Shown one piece after another: positions 1 to 5,554 of a stretch of 6,070 nucleotides of DNA. The notes below the pieces were generated by a model, which did not search any database, had not been told where the DNA came from, and saw only the letters and a list, made by a program, of their open reading frames with translations. The stretch spans positions 666,597 through 672,666 of the forward strand of contig CP070752.1 of assembly GCA_020348625.1 (NCBI GenBank), written 5' to 3'. Made by a program: the position numbers and the translations under genes. This DNA comes from Deltaproteobacteria bacterium. GTDB taxonomy: Bacteria; Desulfobacterota; DSM-4660; Desulfatiglandales; B25-G16. Numbering within the stretch: position 1 is the first letter of the stretch; each line of letters opens with the position of its first letter.

Positions 1-187
1 CACAGTTGATCAGCTCGGAGAGGTTGCTGAGAGAACCTTGTACGAAATCAAAATCAGATTCCATCTCACCGAGCATCCCCCGAACCGGGGCTACGTCATA
101 AAGGACTGGTCTTTCACCCTCCCCAATCAGAATCCGTGTTAGGTATGAGCCAAGGAACCCGGTTCCACCGGTAATCAACGTGGTCAT
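1..187 (-). CDS. NAD-dependent epimerase/dehydratase, N-terminal part (runs off window edge)
   Basis: The reading frame starts with ATG at 187 and is still open at base 1, giving 62 whole codons. The protein begins MTTLITGGTGFLGSYL, the first strand and glycine-rich turn (GGTGFLG, residues 7-13) of the Rossmann fold in extended short-chain dehydrogenases. An acidic residue at the end of the second strand (VLYD, Asp near residue 31) is the usual sign of NAD rather than NADP preference. Family members act in the cytoplasm on nucleotide sugars or on other alcohol/ketone substrates; the catalytic Tyr-x-x-x-Lys and the substrate-binding half lie outside the window, so the substrate cannot be given. 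A weak purine-rich stretch (AAGAGAG) precedes the ATG. The gene has the same orientation as the liv operon but is separated from it by a terminator-like hairpin and 352 bp, so it is probably a separate transcription unit. Confidence 0.86.
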   Translation of the reverse strand, partial: MTTLITGGTGFLGSYLTRILIGEGERPVLYDVAPVRGMLGEMESDFDFVQGSLSNLSELINC

Positions 188-237
188 CTTGATCACTCTC
201 TTGAGCAATGGATTCGCAAAAATTACAAAATGAAGCT

Positions 238-257
238 CCCCGCAGCGAACTGCGGGG
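238..257. repeat. Perfect 8-bp hairpin, unit 1 of a repeated hairpin pair
   Basis: CCCCGCAG (238-245) pairs perfectly with CTGCGGGG (250-257) around a 4-nt CGAA loop. The right arm is followed by TAT. A second hairpin at 369-388 has the same stem length, loop length and flanking TAT but a different stem sequence. There is no T-run after either arm, so a simple terminator is unlikely. A REP-like dispersed palindrome is a reasonable guess. Confidence 0.65.
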
Positions 258-306
258 TATCTCAAGCGGAACCTGCCTTCGCTTGTAAGCTACGGCAAGG
301 CAAGTT

Positions 307-349
307 GCGCCGAAGCCAAACCCGCCTTCGCGCTAAAGCGCTTCGGCGC
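307..349. repeat. 10-bp inverted repeat in GC-rich DNA
   Basis: GCGCCGAAGC (307-316) is perfectly complementary to GCTTCGGCGC (340-349), enclosing 23 nt. A smaller nested hairpin, GCGC-TAAA-GCGC (330-341), competes with the right arm. It sits between the two 8-bp hairpins and is probably part of the same composite element. No T-tract follows. Confidence 0.55.
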
Positions 350-351
350 GG

Positions 352-406
352 TTCGCCTCGCCATTCATCCCTGTAGTAAGCTACAGGGTATTCTGGCGAA
401 GGCGAA
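352..406. repeat. Long imperfect hairpin containing unit 2 of the repeated pair
   Basis: The inner stem CCCTGTAG (369-376) pairs with CTACAGGG (381-388) around TAAG. Outside it, 352-363 (TTCGCCTCGCCA) pairs with 394-406 (TGGCGAAGGCGAA), giving 12 pairs with a single bulged base, separated from the inner stem by a symmetric 5x5 internal loop. The whole forms a 55-nt stem-loop. Compared with unit 1, stem positions 4 and 6 change from C to T and their partners change from G to A, so base pairing is kept. Confidence 0.62.
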
Positions 407-451
407 TAAACATGAACCGGCTGTAGACAGAATCGAATCGAAAAGAAGTTA

Positions 452-493
452 GGATAAGGCGCCGATACGTGATAAGAATCAAGCGCCTTATCC
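452..493 (-). terminator. Likely terminator of the liv operon
   Basis: GGATAAGGCGC (452-462) and GCGCCTTATCC (483-493) form a perfect 11-bp stem with a 20-nt loop, starting about 47 nt beyond the stop codon of the binding-protein gene. In the direction of the operon the stem is followed by TAACTTCTTTT, a T-rich but not continuous tract. Position and orientation fit an intrinsic terminator. The long loop and interrupted T-tract lower confidence. Confidence 0.6.
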
Positions 494-539
494 CTCTTTA
501 AATGCCCTGATCCCGAATTCTTATTTCTGATCTTTCTTA

Positions 540-1754
540 TTATTGCATCTTACAGCCAGTCGCTTCGCAAGGAATTTCAATATCCTTTGCAGGGATCATC
601 GTGGGTGCCCCCACAAAGGCATGGTTGAAGAACTTGCTGTCTTTCACCATTTCCGCTACCCAGACCGGAATCTGGGCTTGATGGTCGCAAGGACGCATGT
701 ACCAAGCCCCTGCCGGGCCTTCATAGGTAAGGCCCTCCCATGCCTTGATCACCGCATCAACATCATCCGTGCCGGCCTTCTTTATGGCTTCGGCCCAGAA
801 CATGACTGCAGTATAGGCTTTCCCGCGAAGCCATGAGGGGTAATAGCCCTTTTCCTTATAAAACCCCTCGATGAATTCTTTATTCTTTGCCGTGGGGATG
901 GTGAGCATATATGCCTCAGCTGTGATGTTACCGACTATTGCACTATCATCTGCAACGCTCTCGATCAAATACTCATCATTGAGATAGTAGCAAGCGATTT
1001 TGGCCTTCATGCCCAGAGTTCCGCCTTGCTTAATGAGCAGTGTGAGATCATTTCCCCAATTGGGAGTCCAGACGACCTCTGCTCCTGAACCTATAATTTG
1101 GCTCACATAAGGAGCAAAATCCTTTTCTCCAGCCTTATGGTAAAGCTCACCAACTACCTCAATGGAAGGATTTAATTCCTTAACTTTTTTCATGAAAGCT
1201 GCCAGTGCCTCATGTCCAAATGAGTAATCCTGCACAATCCCTATTACTTTCTTATACCCACTCTTGGCAACCCACCTCGCCAAGGCGAATGACTGCGTAT
1301 CAGTATTTAAGCAAGCCCTGAAAAAGTTTCTGCTACATTTCGCTCCGGTTAAGCTGGCAGCAGCCATACCATATGACAACATTATTGCATTGTTTTTCTC
1401 TGCCAGAACCGACATACCTCCGCCAACCGAGCTGCCCGTGCCGCCGCAAAAGTGCTTAACGTTGTCTTTCAAAATCAACTTTGTGGCCTTGCGGGTTGCC
1501 ACATCCGGTTTAAGTTCAGAGTCAATGGGAATAACCTCAAGGTTCCGTCCCAGAAGCCCTCCTTGTTCATTTATGACTTTTGCAGCATACTCCACACCTT
1601 CGAGGTAGCGATCACCGATGTCCTTAAAAGTTCCTGAAAGCGGCTCGCACACACCCAGCTTGATGGTTTCTGCAGCCTGAGACTTTGTTGTGGCCAAAAA
1701 CGCTCCGACGATTGCGAGTGAAATAGCCACACATAATATTATCCCTTTTTTCAT
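540..1754 (-). CDS. livK: ABC transporter periplasmic substrate-binding protein, branched-chain amino acid (LivK/HAAT) type
   Basis: This 404-residue protein captures the ligand in the periplasm and delivers it to the LivH/LivM channel. Residues 1-27 form a signal peptide: MKKG, a hydrophobic core, then SQA with likely cleavage before Ala28. The mature protein opens with IKLGVCEPLSG and continues through an INEQGGLLGR segment (61-70), both typical of type I periplasmic binding proteins (Peripla_BP_6). Further family-like stretches are GGTGSSVGGG (104-113, where ligand-contacting Ser/Thr usually lie) and WLRGKAYTAV (308-317). The length is slightly above the roughly 370-390 residues usual for LivJ/LivK. 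The mature chain has eight cysteines (36, 103, 140, 148, 255, 356, 396, 401), more than the single disulfide known in E. coli LivJ/LivK. The start is supported by GGAGG 9 nt upstream. It is last in the operon, 102 bp after livF. The name livK denotes family and position; the ligand is unknown and could be an amino acid, amide or aromatic acid. Confidence 0.93.
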   Translation of the reverse strand: MKKGIILCVAISLAIVGAFLATTKSQAAETIKLGVCEPLSGTFKDIGDRYLEGVEYAAKVINEQGGLLGRNLEVIPIDSELKPDVATRKATKLILKDNVKHFCGGTGSSVGGGMSVLAEKNNAIMLSYGMAAASLTGAKCSRNFFRACLNTDTQSFALARWVAKSGYKKVIGIVQDYSFGHEALAAFMKKVKELNPSIEVVGELYHKAGEKDFAPYVSQIIGSGAEVVWTPNWGNDLTLLIKQGGTLGMKAKIACYYLNDEYLIESVADDSAIVGNITAEAYMLTIPTAKNKEFIEGFYKEKGYYPSWLRGKAYTAVMFWAEAIKKAGTDDVDAVIKAWEGLTYEGPAGAWYMRPCDHQAQIPVWVAEMVKDSKFFNHAFVGAPTMIPAKDIEIPCEATGCKMQ

Positions 1755-1807
1755 CTTACGTGCCCTCCCTTTTTGGTGTTAATTCTTGAATACTCGTAGC
1801 CGTACAT
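1751..1807 (-). CDS. Possible 18-residue leader peptide overlapping livK
   Basis: An ATG at 1807 opens a frame encoding MYGYEYSRINTKKGGHVR and ends in TGA at 1753-1751. The TGA overlaps the livK ATG as ATGA, the same junction seen between livH and livM. The livK Shine-Dalgarno lies inside its codons for Lys-Gly-Gly, so ribosomes translating the short frame would pass over it. Three of the first six residues are tyrosine; branched-chain residues are not enriched. Its own ribosome-binding site is poor (AGG about 5 nt upstream; the strong GAGGAGGAGG is 16 nt away). No homology is known to me. It may be chance, since 18 codons is short, or a coupling or leader peptide. Confidence 0.25.
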   Translation of the reverse strand: MYGYEYSRINTKKGGHVR

Positions 1808-1818
1808 AATGCCTGTTA

Positions 1819-1833
1819 CATTTCCTCCTCCTC
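1819..1833 (-). promoter_or_regulatory. Very strong Shine-Dalgarno followed by a start-stop ATG-TAA
   Basis: On the minus strand, GAGGAGGAGG (1833-1824) is followed by AA and ATG (1821-1819), which is followed at once by TAA (1818-1816). The repeated GAGG gives usable spacings of about 2-8 nt to this ATG, so it is the best ribosome-binding site in the livF-livK gap, yet it leads only to a one-codon frame. The next real start, livK, lies 65 nt further on with its own GGAGG. It could act as a ribosome standby or loading site, or be the relic of a lost start. Confidence 0.4.
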
Positions 1834-1856
1834 TTTATGGTTAACTCCCAAAAGGC

Positions 1857-2570
1857 TTATACCTCTAAATACTGCCTCCTCACGTCTTCTGCTGCCAGTA
1901 ACGTTGGGCCATCTCCCTCGAAGACAACCTGCCCTTTACTCATGATGTAAAATCGATCTGCAATTTTGATCGCAGCCTTGAAATTCTGTTCAACCATCAA
2001 TATGGCAACCCCCGATTCGCGAATGGCTGAAAGCATGTTCAGTACATCTTTCATAATAAGGGGTGCTAGACCCTCTGTAGGTTCGTCAATGAGCATGAGT
2101 TCCGGATTACCCATCAGGGTGCGTGCCACGGTAAGCATTTGCTGTTCGCCACCTGACAGGTGTGCACCCTTGCTGTTTTTACGCTCTTTCAATTGAGGAA
2201 AGGCTTCATATACCTTTTGTATTGTCCATCCCTGTTTCGATGAGGCCTCATTCTTTTCCCTCTTGATTCCCATCAGGAGATTTTCATTGGCGGTCAGACT
2301 TCGAAAAATGCGCCTGTCCTCGGGTACAAAGCCAATGCCCATTCGTGAAATTTGATAGGGTTCTTTGCCGATCAACTCTTGCCCACTGAACAAAACACTT
2401 CCCTCTCGGGGTTGGACGATGCCCATAACGCTTTTGAGCGTAGTCGATTTCCCAACACCATTTCTCCCCAGCAAGCATACCAATTCGCCTTTTTCTAGCT
2501 TCAGAGAAACTCCATGAAGGATATGGCTTTTTTCATAATAGCTATGAATTTCATGAACCTCTAACAACAT
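1857..2570 (-). CDS. livF: LivF, ATP-binding subunit of branched-chain amino acid type ABC importer
   Basis: This 237-residue cytoplasmic ATPase pairs with LivG and drives import by hydrolysing ATP. The motifs are complete and in order: Walker A GRNGVGKST (35-43), signature LSGGEQQ (138-144), Walker B LMLIDEP (158-164) with Glu163 as catalytic base, and a D-loop-like EGLAP (166-170). The stretch VPEDRRIF (82-89) is diagnostic for LivF and contains Glu84 where most ABC proteins have the Q-loop glutamine. At the switch position it has Gln195 (MVEQN) instead of histidine, which is normal for LivF and separates it from LivG. Length matches the family (about 233-240). The ATG shares one base with the livG stop (TAATG), with GGAAGAGGG upstream, so translation is probably coupled. 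No terminator follows before livK. Confidence 0.96.
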   Translation of the reverse strand: MLLEVHEIHSYYEKSHILHGVSLKLEKGELVCLLGRNGVGKSTTLKSVMGIVQPREGSVLFSGQELIGKEPYQISRMGIGFVPEDRRIFRSLTANENLLMGIKREKNEASSKQGWTIQKVYEAFPQLKERKNSKGAHLSGGEQQMLTVARTLMGNPELMLIDEPTEGLAPLIMKDVLNMLSAIRESGVAILMVEQNFKAAIKIADRFYIMSKGQVVFEGDGPTLLAAEDVRRQYLEV

Positions 2571-3328
2571 TACTCGCCCTCTTCCCCCAGGTAGGCGTCC
2601 TTTACTCTCTGGTCATTTCGGATTTGCTCGGGCCTTGCCGAAACCAGAATTGAGCCATTGTGCAAAACGGATATGGTGTCTGCCAGTGAGAAAACAACAT
2701 CCATGTCATGTTCGATAATGACTAGGGTCCTGTTTGCCGTTACCTTGTCGATCATCTTGATCGCCTCTTCCGTCTCCTCACGGGTCATGCCCGCAGTGGG
2801 TTCGTCCAACAAGATGAGTTCTGGTTCGGTAGAAAGGGTAATAGCTATTTCAAGGGCCCGCTGTTGACCATAAGATAGCTCTTTTGCCGGTGTCTCCCTT
2901 ACGTCTGCCAAGCCAACAAGAGCCAGGATCTCCTCTGTTTTTTCATTAACCTCCGGGATACTGCCGGGCTTCTTGAAGAAATTGTAGCGTAAACCATGAT
3001 TGCATCGTGCCCCGGCGCGAACATTTTCAAACACATTCAATTCCTGAAAGACATTGGTGATCTGAAACGAACGACATATCTTCATACGGGTAAGGGCATG
3101 GGGAGAACGACGGGAGATATCCTCACCCTTGAAAATAATCGACCCAGAGGATGGCTTGTATTTTCCACTGATGATATTAAAGAGCGTTGTCTTTCCGGCG
3201 CCATTTGGGCCAATAATTGCGTGCTTTTCGTTCTGTTTCACCTCAAAGTCGACGCCGGTCAGCACCTTCAGGCCCGAAAAATCCTTATGTATATCTCTTG
3301 CCTGCAAAATGTCCTTTGGCTCTTGCAT
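2570..3328 (-). CDS. livG: LivG, ATP-binding subunit of branched-chain amino acid type ABC importer
   Basis: This 252-residue ATPase is the partner of LivF. It carries Walker A GPNGAGKTT (40-48), Q-loop RSFQITNVF (Gln89), signature LSYGQQR (151-157), Walker B LILLDEP (171-177) with Glu176, the family-typical PTAGM (177-181), and the switch histidine in IEHDM (His207). The segment at 100-125 after the Q-loop, containing RAGARCNHG, is the LivG-type insertion. The C-terminus ends in YLGEEGE, the usual LivG ending. Length fits the family (about 250-260). It starts 5 nt after the livM stop, and the livM TAA supplies part of a short-spaced AGGA ribosome-binding site, so expression likely depends on coupling with livM. 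All catalytic residues are present. Confidence 0.96.
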   Translation of the reverse strand: MQEPKDILQARDIHKDFSGLKVLTGVDFEVKQNEKHAIIGPNGAGKTTLFNIISGKYKPSSGSIIFKGEDISRRSPHALTRMKICRSFQITNVFQELNVFENVRAGARCNHGLRYNFFKKPGSIPEVNEKTEEILALVGLADVRETPAKELSYGQQRALEIAITLSTEPELILLDEPTAGMTREETEEAIKMIDKVTANRTLVIIEHDMDVVFSLADTISVLHNGSILVSARPEQIRNDQRVKDAYLGEEGE

Positions 3329-3333
3329 TGTCC

Positions 3334-4332
3334 TTATTCTTCAGTTTCAATTTTGCCTGGCAAATGCCACCGCCCACGCAGCCGCTCAATCAAAGAATTA
3401 ATCAGGCCTGATAATCCTCTTGGCACGTAGAGAATCATGAATATGAAGATCAACCCCATAATAAATGGCCACCTATCCGTGATGTCGCTGAGGAAATCCT
3501 GTAGATAAATATAAACACATGCTCCCAGAATCGGTCCTATAAAGGAGCCTGTACCACCTATAATGACCATCAGGACAACGATGGTTGACATATCGATACT
3601 GATCGCAGTGATGGAGGTGAATTGGAAGCGGAGGGTATAGAATGTGCCGGCTAATCCAGCGAGAAAACCAGTAAAAACGAAAAGGATCAAACGGCTTACA
3701 TTTGTATTGTAGCCAAGAAATTTCATACGCTCCTCATTCTCTCGCATCAGTAGAACTGTCTGGCCCATTGCAGTACGCGTGAAATACCAGCAGAAAAGGA
3801 TCATTGACCCGATGATTATCAAGGTGATGTAGTAAAAGACTGTAATATCTGTGGTTTTTAAGTGTGCGAAGCCGAGGTTGATATTGGGAAGACGAATACT
3901 CAGGCCATCGTCACCACCGGTAATGGAGTACCATTTTGTAGCTATGGCATAGAAAAGTGCATTAAATGCGAGCGTGAGAAGGGCAAAGGGGACCCCCTTA
4001 TGTCGCAAGAGAAGGCTGCCTACGGCAAAACCAGCGGCAGTTGTCACCAGCACGGAAATTATTACCGCCCCAAAAAAGGGAAGTCCCGGGATACGGTTAA
4101 AGACTACCGCCACCGTATAGGCGCCCACGCCGAAGAACATTGCATGACCGAACGACAGCAGCCCCGCATAGCCCAGCAGCAAGTTATAACTCACCGCAAA
4201 CAAAGCAAAGATGATCATTTCAGTTAGTAAAGCAAGCTGGTACTGCCTTGCCCCCAGTGGCAAAACCACTCCTACGATAAGGATGAATATAGCCCAGCCC
4301 AAAAAATATGCATGACTTCTTTGCGTTATCAT
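3334..4332 (-). CDS. livM: LivM, membrane permease subunit of branched-chain amino acid type ABC importer
   Basis: This 332-residue inner-membrane protein forms the transport channel with LivH. Hydrophobic segments lie near residues 9-25, 33-54, 60-78, 86-109, 114-131, 163-183, 213-231, 248-275 and 288-302. The hallmark GYAGLLSFGHAMFFGVGAY (54-72) identifies the LivM family, as do TGGDDGL (138-144), GGTGSFIGPILGA (259-271) and the ending YVPRGLSGL (302-310). The cytoplasmic loop from RTAMG to FLGYN (186-209) matches the EAA-type coupling helix that docks on an ATPase subunit. The start is firm: ATG overlaps the livH stop as ATGA, and GAGGAG in the last livH codons is the ribosome-binding site. 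Length is within the usual range of about 300-420 residues. Nothing is missing or broken. Confidence 0.95.
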   Translation of the reverse strand: MITQRSHAYFLGWAIFILIVGVVLPLGARQYQLALLTEMIIFALFAVSYNLLLGYAGLLSFGHAMFFGVGAYTVAVVFNRIPGLPFFGAVIISVLVTTAAGFAVGSLLLRHKGVPFALLTLAFNALFYAIATKWYSITGGDDGLSIRLPNINLGFAHLKTTDITVFYYITLIIIGSMILFCWYFTRTAMGQTVLLMRENEERMKFLGYNTNVSRLILFVFTGFLAGLAGTFYTLRFQFTSITAISIDMSTIVVLMVIIGGTGSFIGPILGACVYIYLQDFLSDITDRWPFIMGLIFIFMILYVPRGLSGLINSLIERLRGRWHLPGKIETEE

Positions 4333-5189
4333 TGCTCCTCGCCGAAGAGGCCAGAGGGTCTTATGATCAGCACTGCCGCCATGAGCATGTACATAAGCGC
4401 CAAGGATAACTTCGGGAACAAGAGTGCTCCAAAAGATTGCAGCTCGCCAATCATAAGAGAAGCCAGTAGGGCTCCACTCAGGCTTCCCATTCCTCCAATT
4501 ACGATGACGACAAATGCATCGACCAAAATCTCAGCTGCCATACCGGGATATGTGGTCAGAAGGGGTCCGGCAATCACTCCAGCAAAACCGGATAAGGCAG
4601 CGCCAAAGCCAAAGACACCAGTAAAAACCAGCGGCACATTAACGCCGAGGGCGTTCACCATCTCACTGTCATCCACAGAGGCCCTGACAATGATCCCAAT
4701 CTTGGTTTTATAAAGCACCGTTGCCATAATGAGGCTGATCAAGATTGCACAGAAGAACATAAACAGACGATAAACGGGATAGAAAAGGCCAAATAGATTT
4801 ACGGACCCCGTTAAGAAACCACCTAGGTTCACTCCCAGAGGATAATTACCCCATATCCACTTGACCGATTCTGTAATAATATAGGCAACACCAAAAGTGA
4901 TTAATAGCTCTTGAACATGGCCGTAAACGTGAACCCGGCGTAGCAAGAAACGCTCTACTGCCGCACCAACCAAGAATAGAAGAGGAGGACAGACGATAAG
5001 GGAAAGCCAGAAATTACCCGTTGCATTAAGCAGGGAATAAGAGAAATAGGCGCCAAGCATGTAGAACGCAGCGTGTGCTAAATTCAGCACATTCATCATA
5101 CCGAAGACAAGGGTCAGACCGGACGATATCAGAAAGAGGAGTCCTGCATAAACTAGGCCGTGAAGGAAGAACACCGGGATATCGCTCAT
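4329..5189 (-). CDS. livH: LivH, membrane permease subunit of branched-chain amino acid type ABC importer
   Basis: This 286-residue inner-membrane protein is the second channel subunit and the first gene of the operon. The N-terminal GLTLVFGMMNVLNLAHAAF (24-42) is the LivH signature, followed by MLGAY (44-48). Hydrophobic segments lie near 8-29, 36-54, 60-78, 91-110, 140-159, 186-210, 221-245 and 262-277. The loop KTKIGIIVRASVDDSEMVNA (161-180) is the coupling region that contacts an ATPase; many LivH proteins have RA-x-QD here, and this one has RASVDD. VIGGMGSLSGALLA (230-243) is the second conserved block, and the protein ends RPSGLFGEEQ. AGGGGA lies 7 nt before the ATG, a good ribosome-binding site. 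Length is typical (about 285-310). It overlaps livM by 4 nt. Confidence 0.95.
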   Translation of the reverse strand: MSDIPVFFLHGLVYAGLLFLISSGLTLVFGMMNVLNLAHAAFYMLGAYFSYSLLNATGNFWLSLIVCPPLLFLVGAAVERFLLRRVHVYGHVQELLITFGVAYIITESVKWIWGNYPLGVNLGGFLTGSVNLFGLFYPVYRLFMFFCAILISLIMATVLYKTKIGIIVRASVDDSEMVNALGVNVPLVFTGVFGFGAALSGFAGVIAGPLLTTYPGMAAEILVDAFVVIVIGGMGSLSGALLASLMIGELQSFGALLFPKLSLALMYMLMAAVLIIRPSGLFGEEQ

Positions 5190-5311
5190 AAATCTTTCCC
5201 CTGAGTTGAAGAATAGGATCTAGCAGGTTGTCTATTTTTACCTTTTGGAGTTCTCTGCTTCTTGCAAAACCTGATCTATTATCTTTGGTAAGATCAGATC
5301 GCGCTGATTGA
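5190..5311 (-). other. Upstream region of the liv operon
   Basis: These 122 bp should contain the operon promoter if transcription starts here, but I cannot find a -35/-10 pair with acceptable spacing. A GATAAT hexamer lies within the loop of the stem at 5271-5297 without a matching -35, and a TTGCAA downstream of that stem has only a poor -10 partner. The region also carries a weak stem-loop (listed separately) and the livH ribosome-binding site (AGGGGA, 5197-5202). Confidence 0.4.
5271..5297 (-). terminator. Weak stem-loop between the broken gene and livH
   Basis: CTGATCT (5271-5277) pairs with AGATCAG (5291-5297), a 7-bp AT-rich stem with a 13-nt loop. On the minus strand it is followed by GTTTTGC. 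It lies about 15 nt beyond the stop of the broken small gene and about 80 nt before livH, so it could be a weak terminator for upstream transcription, an attenuator in the liv leader, or chance. Confidence 0.25.
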
Positions 5312-5554
5312 CTATTTTAATAAGTCCCCAAGAATCTTTGCTTCTGCTTCAATCCATGGCTGCGCCTGGTTATGCTTATCGCGAGAGTATTGCTTGAAAT
5401 AATCACGTTTGAATCGATTTTCTGCTCCGATTCCTCAAAGAGTGTTGCTTTCGCGTCTAAACTTTCCTTGATCGCCTCGATTATGAAATCACGGTGGCCT
5501 TCGAGGACATGCGTGAGCACCTCTCACAAGATCCTCCAGTTCCAATGGGTCCAC
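5312..5554 (-). pseudogene. Probable broken small gene of unknown function (two compensating frameshifts)
   Basis: No single frame covers this stretch, but three segments join into a protein-like reading. From GTG at 5554 the frame gives VDPLELEDLVR. A +1 shift near 5521 leads into a frame beginning VLTHVLEGHRDFIIEAIKES and ending in FEESEQK. A -1 shift at a run of four T (5418-5421; AAAA on the coding strand) leads into NRFKRDYFKQYSRDKHNQAQ, then PWIEAEAKILGDLLK and TAG at 5314-5312. The outer segments share one frame, so GTG to TAG is exactly 81 codons including the stop. The composite is charged, apparently helical, with no signal peptide or membrane segment. I do not recognise the family. 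AAGG lies 11 nt before the GTG. Alternatively only the middle frame is real (GTG at 5520, 67 residues, TAA at 5317), or there are assembly errors. Confidence 0.45.

Larger units (their letters stand above)
188..539. other. Intergenic region rich in hairpins
   Basis: This 352 bp stretch lies between the end of the binding-protein gene and the start of the epimerase gene. I see no convincing coding sequence in it. It holds a terminator-like inverted repeat nearest the liv operon (452-493) and a cluster of three further stem-loops between 238 and 406, each listed separately. The octamer GCCTTCGC occurs at 275-282 and 324-331 and its complement at 396-403, so several alternative pairings are possible. 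Part of the region may form the 5' leader of the epimerase transcript. Confidence 0.7.

Noticed and set aside
543..1608. Plus-strand open frames opposite livK (543-836, 1264-1608, 1452-1637)
   Set aside because: They lie wholly antisense to a gene with clear family motifs, have no family features of their own, and no sensible ribosome-binding sites.
2284..2478. Second minus-strand frame inside livF
   Set aside because: It is an out-of-frame reading within the Walker A to Q-loop region of livF; the livF frame is plainly the coding one.
3862..4713. Plus-strand open frames of 121-133 codons opposite livM and livH
   Set aside because: Composition is as expected for the complement of membrane-protein codons, with no recognisable domains; the minus-strand permeases are certain.
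5200..5311. Promoter candidates for livH (GATAAT, TTGCAA, TAGACA/TATTCT)
   Set aside because: No pair of hexamers has both acceptable matches and a 16-18 bp spacer; no sigma-54 type GG-N10-GC pair was seen either.
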